In this document: positions 1 to 10,338 of the stretch, in pieces
Layout of the letters: the number at the start of each line of letters is the position of its first letter
Position numbering within the stretch: position 1 is the first letter of the stretch
DNA from: Bacteroidia bacterium
GTDB lineage: Bacteria > Bacteroidota > Bacteroidia > UKL13-3
NCBI GenBank assembly: GCA_023151275.1
Contig: JAKLJI010000003.1
Span: forward strand, 1 to 64,000
Length of the DNA: 64,000 bases
Direction: 5' to 3'
Notes under the pieces: generated by a model
Database searches by the model: none
Seen by the model: the letters and a program-made list of their open reading frames with translations, nothing else
Told to the model about the DNA's origin: nothing
Made by a program: the position numbers and the translations under genes

Positions 1-10
1 AAGGTTGAGC

Positions 11-547
11 TTAGTTCATTTGCTTGATCTTGAACTTACCTTCTGTAATTTGAACACGGGTTTCGTTTTCTTCCAATTTCAGTTTTCCGCTAAAGGTACC
101 TTCAATTACACCTCCCGAGTTGATTGCCAATTTTGAAAAATTAATGGTTAGTCCGTCACCGGCAGGAGCAGCAGTAGATTTAAAGATAAACCCACCATCG
201 TCTTTGTATTCAACTTTGCTGATTAACTGGCTTTCGTCTAAAACAAAAATAGTTCCATCACCCCAGCCAGCAGCTGGTTTCATCAAGGTAATTCCAAAGA
301 AGTTCTTATCAGGAGACAATGCTTTAGCAGCTGAGATAAACAAAAATGAAGGATTAAGGGTATCGTCTTTGGCAGCAGAGAAGTTGGTGAACTCCATTAG
401 CTGACCATTTGCTTTAAATGAGAAGTAATAAGTGGGAGTTGTTGGATTGTTGTTTCCTCCACCGTTGTTAGAACTTGTGGTTTCGTCTTTTTTACAGCCG
501 GTAAGAGCAATTGAAATAACGAATAAAGAGAATAAGATTTTTTTCAT
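11..547 (-). CDS. Hypothetical secreted lipoprotein
   Basis: I do not recognise the family. The 178-residue product starts with a lipoprotein signal whose lipobox is LTGC, so Cys18 is the likely lipidated residue. A low-complexity Ser/Asn/Gly/Thr linker (about residues 19-40) follows, then a compact domain of about 135 residues rich in beta-type alternation. Small lipoproteins of this plan are common in Bacteroidota and usually sit on the periplasmic or outer face of the outer membrane. The gene lies just downstream of the terminator of the UDP-sugar pair, so it may depend on readthrough. No Shine-Dalgarno sequence is visible, as is normal for the phylum. Confidence 0.75.
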   Translation of the reverse strand: MKKILFSLFVISIALTGCKKDETTSSNNGGGNNNPTTPTYYFSFKANGQLMEFTNFSAAKDDTLNPSFLFISAAKALSPDKNFFGITLMKPAAGWGDGTIFVLDESQLISKVEYKDDGGFIFKSTAAPAGDGLTINFSKLAINSGGVIEGTFSGKLKLEENETRVQITEGKFKIKQMN

Positions 548-560
548 GCAGATTGGTTTA

Positions 561-604
561 AAAAATAACTGGGCCGAAACTATTGATTCCGGCCCAGTAA
601 AAAA
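561..604 (-). terminator. Rho-independent terminator after the UDP-sugar gene pair
   Basis: Inverted repeat ACTGGGCCG (568-576) with CGGCCCAGT (590-598) around a 13-nt loop. On the minus strand a TTATTTTTT run follows. It lies between the stop codon of the decarboxylase gene and the start of the lipoprotein gene. Confidence 0.8.
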
Positions 605-622
605 CTTAAAATTGCCTAAACA

Positions 623-1597
623 TTAATCAAATCGATGAGCAGTCTTTCTTAACTCCTCTGGTGGCAGATTTCTGAAGTAATCGTAAGTAATTTTTAATCC
701 TTCAGCTCTGTCGATTTTTGGTTCCCATCCCAGAATTTCCTTTGCACGGCTAATATCTGGCTTACGTTGCTTTGGATCATCCTTTGGTAAAGGTTTATGA
801 ACCAATTTTTGAGTGGTTCCTGTAAGCTTAATGATTTCCTCTGCAAACTGGTTGATGGTAATTTCACTTGGATTACCAATATTAACCGGATAAGGATAAT
901 CGCTCATCAACAAGCGGTAAATTCCTTCAATCAAATCACTCTGGTAACAAAAGCTTCTAGTTTGCGAGCCATCACCAAAAATGGTAAGGTCTTCCCCTCT
1001 TAAAGCTTGCCCAATAAATGCAGGTAATACCCTACCATCATTTAATCGCATTCTAGGGCCATAGGTATTGAAAATACGAACGATTCTGGTTTCTAATCCG
1101 TGGTAGGTATGATAAGCCATGGTAATGGCTTCTTGGAATCGCTTAGCTTCGTCATAAACGCCTCTTGGTCCAACCGGATTCACATTGCCCCAATAATCTT
1201 CGTTCTGAGGATGTACGGTTGGATCACCATAAACTTCTGAGGTAGAAGCTACCAGGATTCTTGCCTTCTTCGCCATAGCAAACCCCAACAGGTTATGGGT
1301 TCCTAAAGAACCTACTTTCAAGGTTTGAATTGGAATTTTGAGGTAATCAATTGGACTTGCAGGAGAGGCAAAATGAAGGATATAATCGATATGTCCTGAA
1401 ACGTGAACATACTTGCTCACATCATGATGGTAAAATTGAAACTCAGGTAAACCCATAAGGTGCTCGATGTTCTTCATATCTCCGGTAATCAGGTTATCCA
1501 TTCCAACTACATCGTAGCCTTCATGAATAAACCTGTCACAAAGATGAGAACCTAAAAAACCTGCCGCACCTGTGATTAATATTCTTTTGTTAGGCAT
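623..1597 (-). CDS. uxs: UDP-glucuronate decarboxylase (UDP-xylose synthase), SDR family
   Basis: Cytosolic extended short-chain dehydrogenase that oxidises and decarboxylates UDP-glucuronate to UDP-xylose, with NAD+ recycled in the active site. Visible features are the N-terminal dinucleotide motif [10 protein letters not shown] (about residues 9-18), the catalytic YDEAK (Tyr and Lys, near residue 150) and the substrate-side [12 protein letters not shown] stretch typical of UXS enzymes. The length of 324 residues fits the soluble bacterial enzyme. The start lies 5 nt after the stop of the UDP-glucose dehydrogenase gene, so the two form an operon that runs UDP-glucose to UDP-glucuronate to UDP-xylose. 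The product probably feeds capsule, LPS or glycoprotein synthesis. RmlB- or GalE-like activities are less likely given the motif set. Confidence 0.93.
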   Translation of the reverse strand: MPNKRILITGAAGFLGSHLCDRFIHEGYDVVGMDNLITGDMKNIEHLMGLPEFQFYHHDVSKYVHVSGHIDYILHFASPASPIDYLKIPIQTLKVGSLGTHNLLGFAMAKKARILVASTSEVYGDPTVHPQNEDYWGNVNPVGPRGVYDEAKRFQEAITMAYHTYHGLETRIVRIFNTYGPRMRLNDGRVLPAFIGQALRGEDLTIFGDGSQTRSFCYQSDLIEGIYRLLMSDYPYPVNIGNPSEITINQFAEEIIKLTGTTQKLVHKPLPKDDPKQRKPDISRAKEILGWEPKIDRAEGLKITYDYFRNLPPEELRKTAHRFD

Positions 1598-1602
1598 AAG
1601 GA

Positions 1603-2931
1603 TTAAGCATTATCAGTATTAACACCAATGCAATGGTATTCAAATCCATTTTCTTTCATCTCGGCAAGATCGTAAATATTACGTCCATCGAATACCAACT
1701 TGTTCTTCATCAATTTGCCCATTACCTTGAAATTAGGAGTTCTAAATTCTGGCCATTCGGTAATAATCAAAAGCGCATCGGCATCAATCAAAGCTTCATC
1801 TGAATCTTTTGCATATTCAATTTGCTCACCCAAATCCTTCTTGGCCTCGTGCATTGCAACCGGGTCATATGCCTTTACATTAGCACCAGCTGCAAGAAGT
1901 TTTTCAATGATTACCAATGATGGTGCTTCACGCATATCATCGGTATTAGGTTTGAACGACAATCCCCAAACTGCAAATGTCTTTCCTTTCAATTCGCCAT
2001 TAAAGTGCTTAACAATCTTACTGAACAATACACTTTTCTGATCGTTGTTAACATCCTCAACCGCATTGAGAATGCGCATGTGGTAACCATTGTCTTGCGC
2101 CGTTTTAATGAGAGCTTTTACGTCTTTAGGAAAACATGAGCCACCGTAACCAATACCCGGATAAATGAATCTATTTCCAATACGCGGATCACTACCAATA
2201 CCTCTGCGAACAAGATTAACGTCTGCGCCCATGATTTCACAAAGATTTGCAATATCATTCATGAAGCTGATTTTGGTAGCTAACATGGCATTGGCCGCAT
2301 ACTTGGTCATTTCTGCACTTGGAACATCCATGAAAATAATTGGGTGTCCGTTTAACAAAAATGGTTTATACAACCTACGCATTACTTCCTCAGCTTTACG
2401 TGATTCAACACCAACCACAATACGGTCCGGTTTTTTGAAATCCTCAATAGCAGCACCTTCTTTCAGGAACTCAGGATTTGAAGCCACATCAAATTCGAGG
2501 CTCATACCACGCTTGGTCAATTCTTCCTGAACAGCAGCACGAACCTTGCTTGCTGTACCTACAGGAACCGTGCTCTTAGTAACAACTACGATATAGTCAT
2601 TGATACTAGCACCAATTTCTCTGGCAACAGCCAATACATACTTCAAGTCGGCTGAACCATCTTCTCCTGGAGGGGTGCCAACAGCAATAAATGCCACATC
2701 TGCATCTGCAAGATTTTCTTTTAAACTGGTAGAGAAATGAAGTCTTCCTTTCTCATGATTACGAATAACCATTTCTTCCAGACCCGGTTCATAGATGGGC
2801 ATGATACCTTTCTTAAGATTATCAATCTTTTTGGTATCCACATCAATACAAACCACATCAATACCAACATCAGCAAAACAGGTTCCGGTTACCAAACCAA
2901 CATAGCCTGTTCCAATTACTACAATCTTCAT
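1603..2931 (-). CDS. ugd: UDP-glucose 6-dehydrogenase
   Basis: Oxidises UDP-glucose to UDP-glucuronate with two NAD+. The 442-residue protein opens with the Rossmann motif [17 protein letters not shown] (residues 7-23). It carries the catalytic cysteine in [14 protein letters not shown] (about residues 260-275), with the C-terminal UDP-binding domain behind it. Length and motif order match bacterial Ugd. It is the first gene of a two-gene unit with the decarboxylase downstream. The 168-bp upstream gap is divergent to a plus-strand gene pair. A weak TATTTTCG box lies in it, but I cannot assign the promoter firmly. Confidence 0.96.
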   Translation of the reverse strand: MKIVVIGTGYVGLVTGTCFADVGIDVVCIDVDTKKIDNLKKGIMPIYEPGLEEMVIRNHEKGRLHFSTSLKENLADADVAFIAVGTPPGEDGSADLKYVLAVAREIGASINDYIVVVTKSTVPVGTASKVRAAVQEELTKRGMSLEFDVASNPEFLKEGAAIEDFKKPDRIVVGVESRKAEEVMRRLYKPFLLNGHPIIFMDVPSAEMTKYAANAMLATKISFMNDIANLCEIMGADVNLVRRGIGSDPRIGNRFIYPGIGYGGSCFPKDVKALIKTAQDNGYHMRILNAVEDVNNDQKSVLFSKIVKHFNGELKGKTFAVWGLSFKPNTDDMREAPSLVIIEKLLAAGANVKAYDPVAMHEAKKDLGEQIEYAKDSDEALIDADALLIITEWPEFRTPNFKVMGKLMKNKLVFDGRNIYDLAEMKENGFEYHCIGVNTDNA

Positions 2932-3087
2932 TTTATGTCTTATAAATAAGTGTGTTAATTAAAAATCATCAAAAAAAGCAGCTCATTCGGAACGAAAATA
3001 AGAATTATACGCATTAATAAAACCCCTATTCCTATGAATTTTATTAGCTGATAGATGGCAAGTAAATAAAGAATCCTGAAAAAAAAG

Positions 3088-3095
3088 CATATTTG
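3088..3095 (+). promoter_or_regulatory. TAnnTTTG-like box 4 nt before the start codon
   Basis: CATATTTG matches the Bacteroidota -7 consensus TAnnTTTG at all but the first base and ends 4 nt before the ATG at 3100. No clear -33 TTTG is seen. It belongs to a recurring pattern in this window (see findings). Confidence 0.4.
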
Positions 3096-3099
3096 TGAT

Positions 3100-3870
3100 A
3101 TGCCCAAAATCAAACCTATCGGGATTTCGATTCTTTTCCTGCTTATCTCAGTTTATTCTTTTGGTCAGAATTACGACCGTTATGCATTCAGCAATAAGAA
3201 CTTGAACTTCAAGTTTGATTTAAACCTATCTACTCCGGGTGGAGATATGGCCAAGCGGTTTGGTAATTTTACTTCCATTGGTTTTGGTGTTTTATTGAAA
3301 GGTAAAACCAATTGGTTGGCAGGTATTGATGGGGCCTACTTGTTTGGTGGAAAAATCAAGGAGTTAACTTTGCTTGACAATATGGTGAATGGGGCTGGAT
3401 TCATTTCAAAGAACAATGGCTCTCCTGCCAATTATGCAGTTAATATGCGTGGTCTCACTTTTTTCGCAAAAGGCGGCCGTTTGTTCAGTTTTAGGGCGGC
3501 AAAACCAAATCAAGGATTAATCCTCCTTGGTGGCCTTGGATACTTGCAACATAAAATCAATTTCCAAACCACGCAAAATGACCTTCCGGCACTAAATCCT
3601 GATTATTCAAAAGGATATGATAGACTTACAGATGGAATAGCAGTGAATGAATTTGTCGGCTACTTTTATCAAAGTCCTAACAAAATGATAAACTTCTATA
3701 TTGGATTAGAATTTGTTCAAGCTTTCACACAGAACAGAAGAGGTTTCAATTACGATACCAGAACCTTTGACACCCGCTCCAATACTGATTTCATCCAATC
3801 TGTAAGGTTTGGGTGGATGTTCCCGCTTGCCCTAGGATCCAAGCATGAAGACGAATTCATTTTTAGGTAG
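3100..3870 (+). CDS. Predicted outer-membrane beta-barrel protein of unknown function
   Basis: The 256-residue product has a clear signal peptide (positive start, hydrophobic core, end near SVYSFGQ at residue 23). The rest alternates polar and aromatic residues with many glycines and ends in Phe-Arg, the pattern of a small outer-membrane barrel of roughly eight to ten strands. I do not recognise a named family. Its stop is followed after only 2 nt by the waaA start, so the two are co-transcribed. That suggests a role linked to the outer membrane or LPS, but this is context only. Confidence 0.75.
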   Translation: MPKIKPIGISILFLLISVYSFGQNYDRYAFSNKNLNFKFDLNLSTPGGDMAKRFGNFTSIGFGVLLKGKTNWLAGIDGAYLFGGKIKELTLLDNMVNGAGFISKNNGSPANYAVNMRGLTFFAKGGRLFSFRAAKPNQGLILLGGLGYLQHKINFQTTQNDLPALNPDYSKGYDRLTDGIAVNEFVGYFYQSPNKMINFYIGLEFVQAFTQNRRGFNYDTRTFDTRSNTDFIQSVRFGWMFPLALGSKHEDEFIFR

Positions 3871-3872
3871 AA

Positions 3873-5096
3873 ATGGGCATGTTTCTCTATCGAATTGGCA
3901 GCCGGATTTTCCCAAATCTGGTTCGGCTTGCGGCCCCATTCAATCGAAGAGCTAAGAAACTGATTGAATCTAGAAAACAGTCGATTGAAATACCACCAAA
4001 GGGCTCAGGTGAAACTAGACTCTGGGTACATGCCGCAAGTTTAGGTGAGTTTGAGCAGGCTAGACCTGTGCTTGAGGAATTAAAAAAGTTTATTCCAGGA
4101 TTAACAATTGCATGCAGTTTCTTTTCCCCATCAGGCTATGAAATTCTAAAAAACGATTCCTTAATTGATTTCTCCTGTTATCTTCCTTTCGAGTCAAAAT
4201 CAAATGCCGATGTTTTAGTTCAAAAAATAAGTCCTGACTTTGTACTATGGGTAAAATACGAATTTTGGCTCGACTATCTCCAAGCTATTCACAGATTCAA
4301 AATACCGAGTTTTTTAATCGCAGCAAGTTTTCAAGCCAATCAACGCTATTTTGGGCTTATGGGCGGGCCGTACATTCAAGCGTTTAAAAACTTTAAACTA
4401 ATTTTCACACAAACTAAGGAGTCAACTCGTCTCCTTCAAAAATCAGGGATTCAAAATTCCATTCATACCGGAGACCCAAGATTTGATCGGGTAATCCGAG
4501 GAAGCAAATCTCCAAAAACATCAGATTTAATTCAAAAATTCAAAGGGAACAAGAAATTACTTATCCTAGGAAGTTCTTATGCTTGGGAAGAGGAAATGGT
4601 GGCAAAAGTACTAGCTAGTTTCCCGGAATTAAAGGTTCTAATCGTTCCACATTTTATTGACGAGGAAAACATTCTGCGAATCGAAAAACTCTTTCCAGGT
4701 TGTTCCCGATTTTCGGAATCAAATCCCCAAATGGAATTCAGCAATACAATGGTATTGAATAAAATTGGTTGGTTAAGCGGGGCATACCAATATGCCGATG
4801 CCGCCTTAATTGGAGGAGGAAGTAAAAAGAAAGGTTTACATAATGTTTTAGAGCCCGCTGTATTTGGCCTTCCGCTCGCATTTGGGAGAAAGGTTTCCTA
4901 TTTCCCAGAAACCAAAGAGTTACTTGAAAGTGGACAAGCTGACCTAATTTCTTCACCTGAAGAAGTAAAACATTGGTTAGATAGGTCTCTATCAGCTGCA
5001 AGTACTGAAATGAGAAAACAATGGAAGTTAGGCATCCAACAGAAAGAAGGTATTGCCCATGAAATTGCAAAAAGAATCTATGAAGCCCTAAAATAA
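3873..5096 (+). CDS. waaA: 3-deoxy-D-manno-octulosonic acid (Kdo) transferase
   Basis: Transfers Kdo from CMP-Kdo to lipid A precursor at the inner face of the cytoplasmic membrane, an essential step of LPS inner-core synthesis. The 407-residue length is usual. The N-terminal segment (about residues 1-25) is amphipathic to hydrophobic and fits the membrane anchor. The family hallmark LWVHAASLGEFEQARPV (about residues 50-66) contains the catalytic Glu. The C-terminal half has the GT-B nucleotide-sugar fold with GGGSKKKGLHNVLEPA in the donor site. It is co-transcribed with the upstream barrel gene and ends on a bidirectional terminator facing rplQ. The sequence alone does not show whether one or more Kdo residues are added. 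Confidence 0.93.
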   Translation: MGMFLYRIGSRIFPNLVRLAAPFNRRAKKLIESRKQSIEIPPKGSGETRLWVHAASLGEFEQARPVLEELKKFIPGLTIACSFFSPSGYEILKNDSLIDFSCYLPFESKSNADVLVQKISPDFVLWVKYEFWLDYLQAIHRFKIPSFLIAASFQANQRYFGLMGGPYIQAFKNFKLIFTQTKESTRLLQKSGIQNSIHTGDPRFDRVIRGSKSPKTSDLIQKFKGNKKLLILGSSYAWEEEMVAKVLASFPELKVLIVPHFIDEENILRIEKLFPGCSRFSESNPQMEFSNTMVLNKIGWLSGAYQYADAALIGGGSKKKGLHNVLEPAVFGLPLAFGRKVSYFPETKELLESGQADLISSPEEVKHWLDRSLSAASTEMRKQWKLGIQQKEGIAHEIAKRIYEALK

Positions 5097-5122
5097 AAAA
5101 ACCTCCCAAAAGGAGGTTTTTT
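5095..5122. terminator. Bidirectional terminator between waaA and rplQ
   Basis: The inverted repeat AACCTCC / GGAGGTT around a CAAAA loop is flanked by an A-run on the left and a T-run on the right, so it can stop transcription from both directions. It separates the converging waaA unit and the ribosomal protein block. Confidence 0.85.
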
Positions 5123-5143
5123 CGTTCAAAATCGAACGATTAA

Positions 5144-5614
5144 TTATTCGTTCTCAGGAGTTGATGAAGTTGTCTCATCAGCTTTCTTAGTAGCTTTTCC
5201 ACGACGTGTGCGTTTTGCTCCGCTAGCTTTAGCAGATTTAGCACCTAAAAGGTTTTCGTTGAAATCAACCAATTCAATAATTGACATCTCAGCATTATCC
5301 CCTTTACGGTTTAACATTTTCAGAACGCGCGTATAACCACCCGGACGATCTGCAATTTTCTGAGCAACTGGTCCAAAAAGTTCAGCTACTGATTGTTTAT
5401 TCTTCAAGTAGCTAAAAACGATACGTCTGCTATGTGTGCTATCATCTTTCGCTTTGGTAATCAAAGGCTCAACATACTTGCGCAATTCTTTTGCTTTAGC
5501 AGTTGTGGTTGTGATTCTTTTGTGAAGAATCAAAGAAGTAGCCATATTGGCAAGCAATGCCTTCCTGTGAGATGAAGTTCTGCCTAAATGATTGAAAGTT
5601 TTTCCGTGTCTCAT
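5144..5614 (-). CDS. rplQ: 50S ribosomal protein L17
   Basis: Large-subunit protein near the exit of the peptide tunnel. The start [20 protein letters not shown] is the family signature. The core ends near residue 120. It is followed by an extra tail of about 35 residues rich in Lys, Ala, Thr and Ser that ends acidic (TPENE). Such tails are common in Bacteroidota L17. It is the last gene of the block, 28 nt after rpoA, and is followed by the shared terminator. Confidence 0.97.
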   Translation of the reverse strand: MRHGKTFNHLGRTSSHRKALLANMATSLILHKRITTTTAKAKELRKYVEPLITKAKDDSTHSRRIVFSYLKNKQSVAELFGPVAQKIADRPGGYTRVLKMLNRKGDNAEMSIIELVDFNENLLGAKSAKASGAKRTRRGKATKKADETTSSTPENE

Positions 5615-5642
5615 CTTATTATCTGTCTTCGACCAGTTTTAC

Positions 5643-6635
5643 CTAGTCTTCGTTCAACTTATATTTAGAAATATCAATACCAAATGTCAGACCTTTCTCA
5701 CGAACCAGCTCTTCCAATTCGCTTAGAGACTTCTTACCAAAATTCCTGAACTTAAGTAAGTCAGCAATATCGTAGGCAACAAGATCAGCCAAGGATTTGA
5801 TATCAGCAGCTTTCAAGCAATTGTACGCTCTAACAGAAAGATCAAGATCCGAAAGTGGAGTTTTTAGAATCTTACGAACGTGTAAGAAATTCTCGTCAAC
5901 TTCCTGAGTAGGTTCTTTAACCTGTGTATCAAGGGTAATCAACTCATCAGAGAACAACATAAAATGCTGAATAAGAATTTTAGCTGCTTCTTTAAGAGCT
6001 TCTTCAGGATGGATTGAACCATCGGTTGAAATTTCGATTAACAATTTCTCGTAATCTGTTTTTTGTTCAACACGATAATCTTCAACACTGTATTTCACGT
6101 TTTTGATTGGCGTGAAGATACTATCCATAGAGATGTAACCGATTGGAGCATCTTTTGGTTTGTTTTCCTCTGCAGGAACATAACCACGACCCTTTTCAAC
6201 TGACATTTCAATTTCAAGGTGTACAAAACTCTCCATGTTACAGATTACCAACTCAGGGTTAAGGATCCTGAATGAATTGGTATGTTTACCGATATCACCA
6301 GCCAGGAATTGATCCTGACCTTTGATATTGATAAAGATTTTCTCTGAATCAACACCATCGGCAATCCGTTTAAAACGTACCTGTTTTAGATTAAGAATAA
6401 TCTCGATAACATCTTCAATTACACCCTTGATAGTAGAAAATTCATGATCAACACCGGCAATTTTCACTCCTGTGATAGCATATCCTTCCAATGAAGAAAG
6501 AAGGATTCTGCGTAGCGAATTGCCTATGGTTACACCATATCCTTTTTCAAGAGGACGGAATTCAAACTGACCATAATTGTCAGTTTCTTTATGCATGATA
6601 ACTTTATCGGGCTTTTGAAAAGCAAGGATACCCAT
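5643..6635 (-). CDS. rpoA: RNA polymerase alpha subunit
   Basis: Dimerises to start assembly of RNA polymerase. Its C-terminal domain contacts upstream DNA and activators. The N-terminal assembly domain contains [20 protein letters not shown]. The C-terminal domain with [18 protein letters not shown]-type helix-hairpin-helix sequence is complete near residues 250-320. An upstream in-frame ATG at 6674 would overlap rpsD. I prefer the ATG at 6635 ([14 protein letters not shown]), because this matches the usual Bacteroidota N terminus and leaves a 19-nt gap. That gives 330 residues. Confidence 0.97.
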   Translation of the reverse strand: MGILAFQKPDKVIMHKETDNYGQFEFRPLEKGYGVTIGNSLRRILLSSLEGYAITGVKIAGVDHEFSTIKGVIEDVIEIILNLKQVRFKRIADGVDSEKIFINIKGQDQFLAGDIGKHTNSFRILNPELVICNMESFVHLEIEMSVEKGRGYVPAEENKPKDAPIGYISMDSIFTPIKNVKYSVEDYRVEQKTDYEKLLIEISTDGSIHPEEALKEAAKILIQHFMLFSDELITLDTQVKEPTQEVDENFLHVRKILKTPLSDLDLSVRAYNCLKAADIKSLADLVAYDIADLLKFRNFGKKSLSELEELVREKGLTFGIDISKYKLNED

Positions 6636-6654
6636 TGGTGAATTTGATTTAGGA

Positions 6655-7263
6655 TTATTTAGAATACAATTCAACGATTAATTGTTCTTTGATATTTTCA
6701 GGAATTTGATCCCTTTCAGGATAAGTCATGAAAGTACCTGAGAACTCCTTTGAATCCCAATTTAACCAATTAAACTTCTTTGAGTTAAAAGCGGCAAGAG
6801 ATTCAGTAATAATTTCGAGTGATTTAGATTTCTCTCTAACACCTACAACATCACCTGGCTTAAGGATGTATGAACTAATATCTACAACTTTACCATTCAC
6901 TGTAATGTGTCTGTGAGAAACCAACTGCCTAGCTTGGGCACGAGTAGCAGCAATTCCTAAACGGAAAACTGTATTGTCTAAACGAGCTTCAAGGAATTTT
7001 AATAAGTTCTCACCGGTAATTCCCTTTTTACGAGCAGCTAATTCAAAGGTTTTATAGAACTGACGCTCTAACACACCATAAGTGAATTTTGCTTTTTGTT
7101 TTTCGTAAAGCTGGATTGCATATTCTGTAAGCTTTGCACGCTTACGGGCCATCCCGTGCTGTCCGGGAGGCACATTACGTTTCTCGTAAGACTTGTCAGG
7201 ACCAAAGATTGGATCTTTGAACCTTCTGGCAATCTTAGTTTTTGGACCTATATATCTAGCCAT
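6655..7263 (-). CDS. rpsD: 30S ribosomal protein S4
   Basis: Primary 16S-binding protein that nucleates 30S body assembly. It begins [20 protein letters not shown] and has the S4 RNA-binding domain at about residues 90-155 ([20 protein letters not shown]). The 202-residue length is normal. It lacks the zinc-finger cysteines found in some S4 proteins. It lies 14 nt after rpsK and 19 nt before rpoA, an order seen across bacteria. Confidence 0.97.
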   Translation of the reverse strand: MARYIGPKTKIARRFKDPIFGPDKSYEKRNVPPGQHGMARKRAKLTEYAIQLYEKQKAKFTYGVLERQFYKTFELAARKKGITGENLLKFLEARLDNTVFRLGIAATRAQARQLVSHRHITVNGKVVDISSYILKPGDVVGVREKSKSLEIITESLAAFNSKKFNWLNWDSKEFSGTFMTYPERDQIPENIKEQLIVELYSK

Positions 7264-7277
7264 TTTAAATTAAATTA

Positions 7278-7670
7278 TTATACACGACGTGCTTTAGGAG
7301 GACGACAACCGTTGTGAGGAAGTGGTGTAATATCAGTTATTGAAAGCACTTCAATACCTGCTGTTTGCAAAGTACGGATTGCAGATTCTCTGCCTGAACC
7401 CGGACCTTTTACAAAAACATCAACCTTTTTCATACCGGCTTCAAAAGCAACTTTAGCACAATCGCTTGCTGCCATTTGAGCTGCATATGGAGTATTCTTT
7501 TTGGAACCACGGAAACCCATTTTTCCAGCGGATGCCCATGATACAACCTGACCAGTTTGATTGGTCAAAGAAATGATGATGTTATTGAAAGAAGCCTTAA
7601 TGTGGGCCTGCCCGTGAGCATCCACACTTACAACTCTTTTCTTGGTAACTTTTTTATTATTCGCTGCCAT
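7278..7670 (-). CDS. rpsK: 30S ribosomal protein S11
   Basis: Platform protein that contacts mRNA near the Shine-Dalgarno region. The family sequence [19 protein letters not shown] and the C-terminal [10 protein letters not shown] are plain. At 130 residues it is of usual length. It lies between rpsM (12 nt) and rpsD (14 nt). Confidence 0.97.
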   Translation of the reverse strand: MAANNKKVTKKRVVSVDAHGQAHIKASFNNIIISLTNQTGQVVSWASAGKMGFRGSKKNTPYAAQMAASDCAKVAFEAGMKKVDVFVKGPGSGRESAIRTLQTAGIEVLSITDITPLPHNGCRPPKARRV

Positions 7671-7682
7671 CTTACTTAATTA

Positions 7683-8060
7683 CTATTTAGTTACTTTTTT
7701 CTTACCAGCAACAGTTTTACGTTTACCCTTACGAGTACGAGAATTTGTACGAGTACGTTGTCCACGTACAGGCAATCCTTTACGGTGACGCAAACCTCTG
7801 TAGCAACCAATGTCAAGAAGGCGCTTAATATTCAGCTGACGCTCTGAACGAAGTTCACCTTCAATGGTTAAACCTTCAGTGATAAATTTACGAATAGCGT
7901 TAAGCTCTTCATCATTCCATTCACTAACCTTTTTATCCCAACTGATGTTGCAGGATGTAAGGATTTTTTGAGCAGTTGGACGTCCAATACCAAAAATATA
8001 GGTCAAACCAATCTCGCCCCTTTTATTTTTGGGCAAATCAATACCAGCAATACGAGCCAT
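7683..8060 (-). CDS. rpsM: 30S ribosomal protein S13
   Basis: Head protein that bridges to the 50S subunit and contacts P-site tRNA through its basic C-terminal tail. It starts [20 protein letters not shown] and has the [21 protein letters not shown] motif near residue 95. It is 125 residues long and lies 8 nt after rpmJ. Confidence 0.97.
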   Translation of the reverse strand: MARIAGIDLPKNKRGEIGLTYIFGIGRPTAQKILTSCNISWDKKVSEWNDEELNAIRKFITEGLTIEGELRSERQLNIKRLLDIGCYRGLRHRKGLPVRGQRTRTNSRTRKGKRKTVAGKKKVTK

Positions 8061-8068
8061 AATTTATA

Positions 8069-8185
8069 TTATCCTTGACGTTGTTTAAACTTTGGGTTCT
8101 TTTTATTGATTACGTAAACTCTCCCTTTACGCTTAACAATAATGCAGTCTTCACTGCGCTTTTTTACAGATGCTCTGATTTTCAT
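8069..8185 (-). CDS. rpmJ: 50S ribosomal protein L36 (zinc-less form)
   Basis: Small gene translated by eye: 38 residues starting [14 protein letters not shown] and ending [11 protein letters not shown]. This is the standard L36 fold sequence. Only one of the four zinc ligands (the Cys at residue 14) remains, so it is the C-minus form. It sits in the expected place, 10 nt after infA and 8 nt before rpsM. Confidence 0.95.
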   Translation of the reverse strand: MKIRASVKKRSEDCIIVKRKGRVYVINKKNPKFKQRQG

Positions 8186-8195
8186 TATCTTAGGT

Positions 8196-8414
8196 TTATT
8201 TATACCTGTAATTAATTCTTCCTTTTGTTAAATCATAGGGTGACATTTCTACTGACACCTTATCTCCGGGTAAGATTTTAATGTAGTGCATTCTCATCTT
8301 CCCTGAAATATGAGCAATGATTTCATGCCCATTCTCCAAACGAACCCTGAACATCGCATTACTTAGCGATTCTACAATGGTACCGTCTTGTTTTATTAAT
8401 GCCTGCTTTGTCAT
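8196..8414 (-). CDS. infA: Translation initiation factor IF-1
   Basis: Binds the ribosomal A site during initiation as a single OB-fold domain. The reading frame extends upstream to an ATG at 8444. I choose the ATG at 8414 because it yields the canonical 72-residue protein ([20 protein letters not shown]) and because a strong promoter-like element lies between the two ATGs. The end KGRINYRYK is typical. It is the first gene downstream of that internal promoter. Confidence 0.95.
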   Translation of the reverse strand: MTKQALIKQDGTIVESLSNAMFRVRLENGHEIIAHISGKMRMHYIKILPGDKVSVEMSPYDLTKGRINYRYK

Positions 8415-8433
8415 ATTATACCCAAAAGGGCTG

Positions 8434-8463
8434 CAAAAATACAATATTTCCTCTAATTGTCAA
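8434..8463 (-). promoter_or_regulatory. Internal promoter before infA
   Basis: On the minus strand, TTG (8463-8461) is separated by exactly 19 nt from TATTTTTG (8441-8434), a full match to the Bacteroidota TTTG / TAnnTTTG pattern. The -33 part also reads TTGACA. The presumed transcript begins within GCAGCCCTTTT, which is shared with the rpsL and rpsH upstream regions. It lies in the 56-nt secY-infA gap. Confidence 0.75.
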
Positions 8464-8470
8464 GGGATTG

Positions 8471-9832
8471 TTACATGGCAGCACCGACAGCAGATCTTCC
8501 TTTAATTCTTCCACTCTTCATCAAACCGTCATAATGACGCATCATCAGATGGCTTTCAATTTGCTGCAGGGTATCTAAAACCACACCTACTAAAATTAAT
8601 AGGGATGTTCCTCCATAAAACTGAGCAAATTGGCTATTGATATTGAAAATACCTGCTAACGAAGGCATAATAGCAACAATAGCTAAGAAAACAGCACCTG
8701 GTAAAGTGATTCGAGACATTACATTATCAATAAAGTCGGCAGTAGTTTTTCCTGGTTTAACACCTGGAATAAAACCCCCGTTACGTTTCATATCATCAGC
8801 AATCTGAACTGCATTCACCGAAATAGCAGTATAGAAATAGGTGAACAGAATAATCAAAATTGCAAATGTGAAATTATAAGTAAAGCTCATCGGATTAATA
8901 AAGGCCCCCAAAACTCCCTGCAAACTTTCGTAATTAGGCAAGAATTGAGCAACTGTTGAAGGAATAAACATCAAAGCTTGCGCAAAGATGATAGGCATTA
9001 CACCTGCTGCATTCACTTTTAGAGGAATATACTGACGAACACCACCATATTGACGATTTCCGACAACTCGCTTCGCATACTGTACAGGAATTCTTCGAGT
9101 ACCCTGAACCAGCAAGATGGTCAACATGATTACTGCGAACAAAGCGGCTAACTCGATTAAGAAAATAACGAGACCTCCACCACTTTCACCCAGTTTAAAA
9201 TCAAACTCATCTTTTAAAGCAAATGGTAAGCGAGCAATGATACCAATCATAATAATGAGAGAAATACCATTTCCAATTCCTTTTTCAGTAATCCTTTCAC
9301 CCAACCACATAATAAACATGGTACTTGAAGTTAAAATAACCACGGATGAAAGCATAAAGAAGAAGTCAGACATTACAGCTGGATTGGTTAGAGAGATAAT
9401 AGCCTGAGGGTTTTCGGATTTCAAATTAATCAAGAATCCGATGGATTGAACAGCAGTAATAACAATTGTTAAATACCTGGTAATTTGATTAATACGTCTT
9501 CTACCCTCTTCTCCCTCTTTCTGCATTTTTTGGAAGGATGGAACTGCTAAACTCAGCAATTGAACAACAATTGAAGCCGAGATATAGGGCATGATTCCAA
9601 GAGCAAAAATTGAACCACGGGCAAAAGCACCACCGGCGAACATATTAATTAATCCAAAAATTCCACCGTCAGCTTGTTTCTCACTACCCTGAAGCATGTT
9701 TGGATCAACTCCAGGAAGGGTAACATAAGTACCTAAACGATAAGCCAAAAGCAACCAGAAGGTAAGAACCAACTTGTAGCGCAGCTCTTCGATGCGGTAA
9801 ATGTTTTGAAAGGTTTCGATTAATTTCTTCAC
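8471..9832 (-). CDS. secY: Protein translocase subunit SecY
   Basis: Central pore of the Sec translocon in the cytoplasmic membrane. The 453 residues contain ten predicted membrane helices. The signature GMMPYISASIV-type segment appears here as GIMPYISASIVVQLL (about residues 80-94), and the cytoplasmic loop basic residues are in GTRRIPVQYAKR. It follows rplO as in most bacteria. No map or adk gene lies between it and infA. Confidence 0.97.
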   Translation of the reverse strand: MKKLIETFQNIYRIEELRYKLVLTFWLLLAYRLGTYVTLPGVDPNMLQGSEKQADGGIFGLINMFAGGAFARGSIFALGIMPYISASIVVQLLSLAVPSFQKMQKEGEEGRRRINQITRYLTIVITAVQSIGFLINLKSENPQAIISLTNPAVMSDFFFMLSSVVILTSSTMFIMWLGERITEKGIGNGISLIIMIGIIARLPFALKDEFDFKLGESGGGLVIFLIELAALFAVIMLTILLVQGTRRIPVQYAKRVVGNRQYGGVRQYIPLKVNAAGVMPIIFAQALMFIPSTVAQFLPNYESLQGVLGAFINPMSFTYNFTFAILIILFTYFYTAISVNAVQIADDMKRNGGFIPGVKPGKTTADFIDNVMSRITLPGAVFLAIVAIMPSLAGIFNINSQFAQFYGGTSLLILVGVVLDTLQQIESHLMMRHYDGLMKSGRIKGRSAVGAAM

Positions 9833-9859
9833 TTGCTAGGAAGTTAAATAGGTTATGAA

Positions 9860-10300
9860 TTAAGCTATTGATCCTCCGGCAGCTTCAATTGCCTTTTGGG
9901 CTGCCGCAGAGATGGCATCTGCTTTAACTGTAATAGCAGTTTTGATTTCGCCACGTCCGAGGATTTTAACCAAATCTTTTTTACCAATCAAACCATTGGT
10001 AAGTAGAACTTCCCTGTCAACTGAAGTAATTCCTTTCTCAGCAAGCTCTTGAAGCTTATCTAAATTGATAGGAGCATATTCTACGCGATTAAGGCTTTTA
10101 AAACCAAATTTTGGAATGCGGCGATACAATGGCATCTGACCACCTTCAAAACCACGCTTAGTTGAAGTACCACTGCGAGAACCGGCACCTTTATGACCAC
10201 GTGCAGCAGTTCCACCTTTACCACTACCTTCACCACGACCTACACGTTTACCTTCTCTATGAGTAGAACCCGAAGCTGGCTTTAATGTATGTAATTTCAT
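9860..10300 (-). CDS. rplO: 50S ribosomal protein L15
   Basis: Late-assembling 50S protein. The glycine- and arginine-rich N terminus ([18 protein letters not shown]) and the [15 protein letters not shown] segment are diagnostic. It is 146 residues long and lies 27 nt upstream of secY. Confidence 0.97.
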   Translation of the reverse strand: MKLHTLKPASGSTHREGKRVGRGEGSGKGGTAARGHKGAGSRSGTSTKRGFEGGQMPLYRRIPKFGFKSLNRVEYAPINLDKLQELAEKGITSVDREVLLTNGLIGKKDLVKILGRGEIKTAITVKADAISAAAQKAIEAAGGSIA

Positions 10301-10338
10301 TTCGTTATCTTGAATTTAAGAAGCGAATGCTTCGATGA

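Noticed and set aside
5123-5140. Second inverted repeat CGTTC...GAACG after rplQ
   Set aside because: Short, lacks its own T-run and lies next to the stronger shared terminator, so it was not called as a separate feature.
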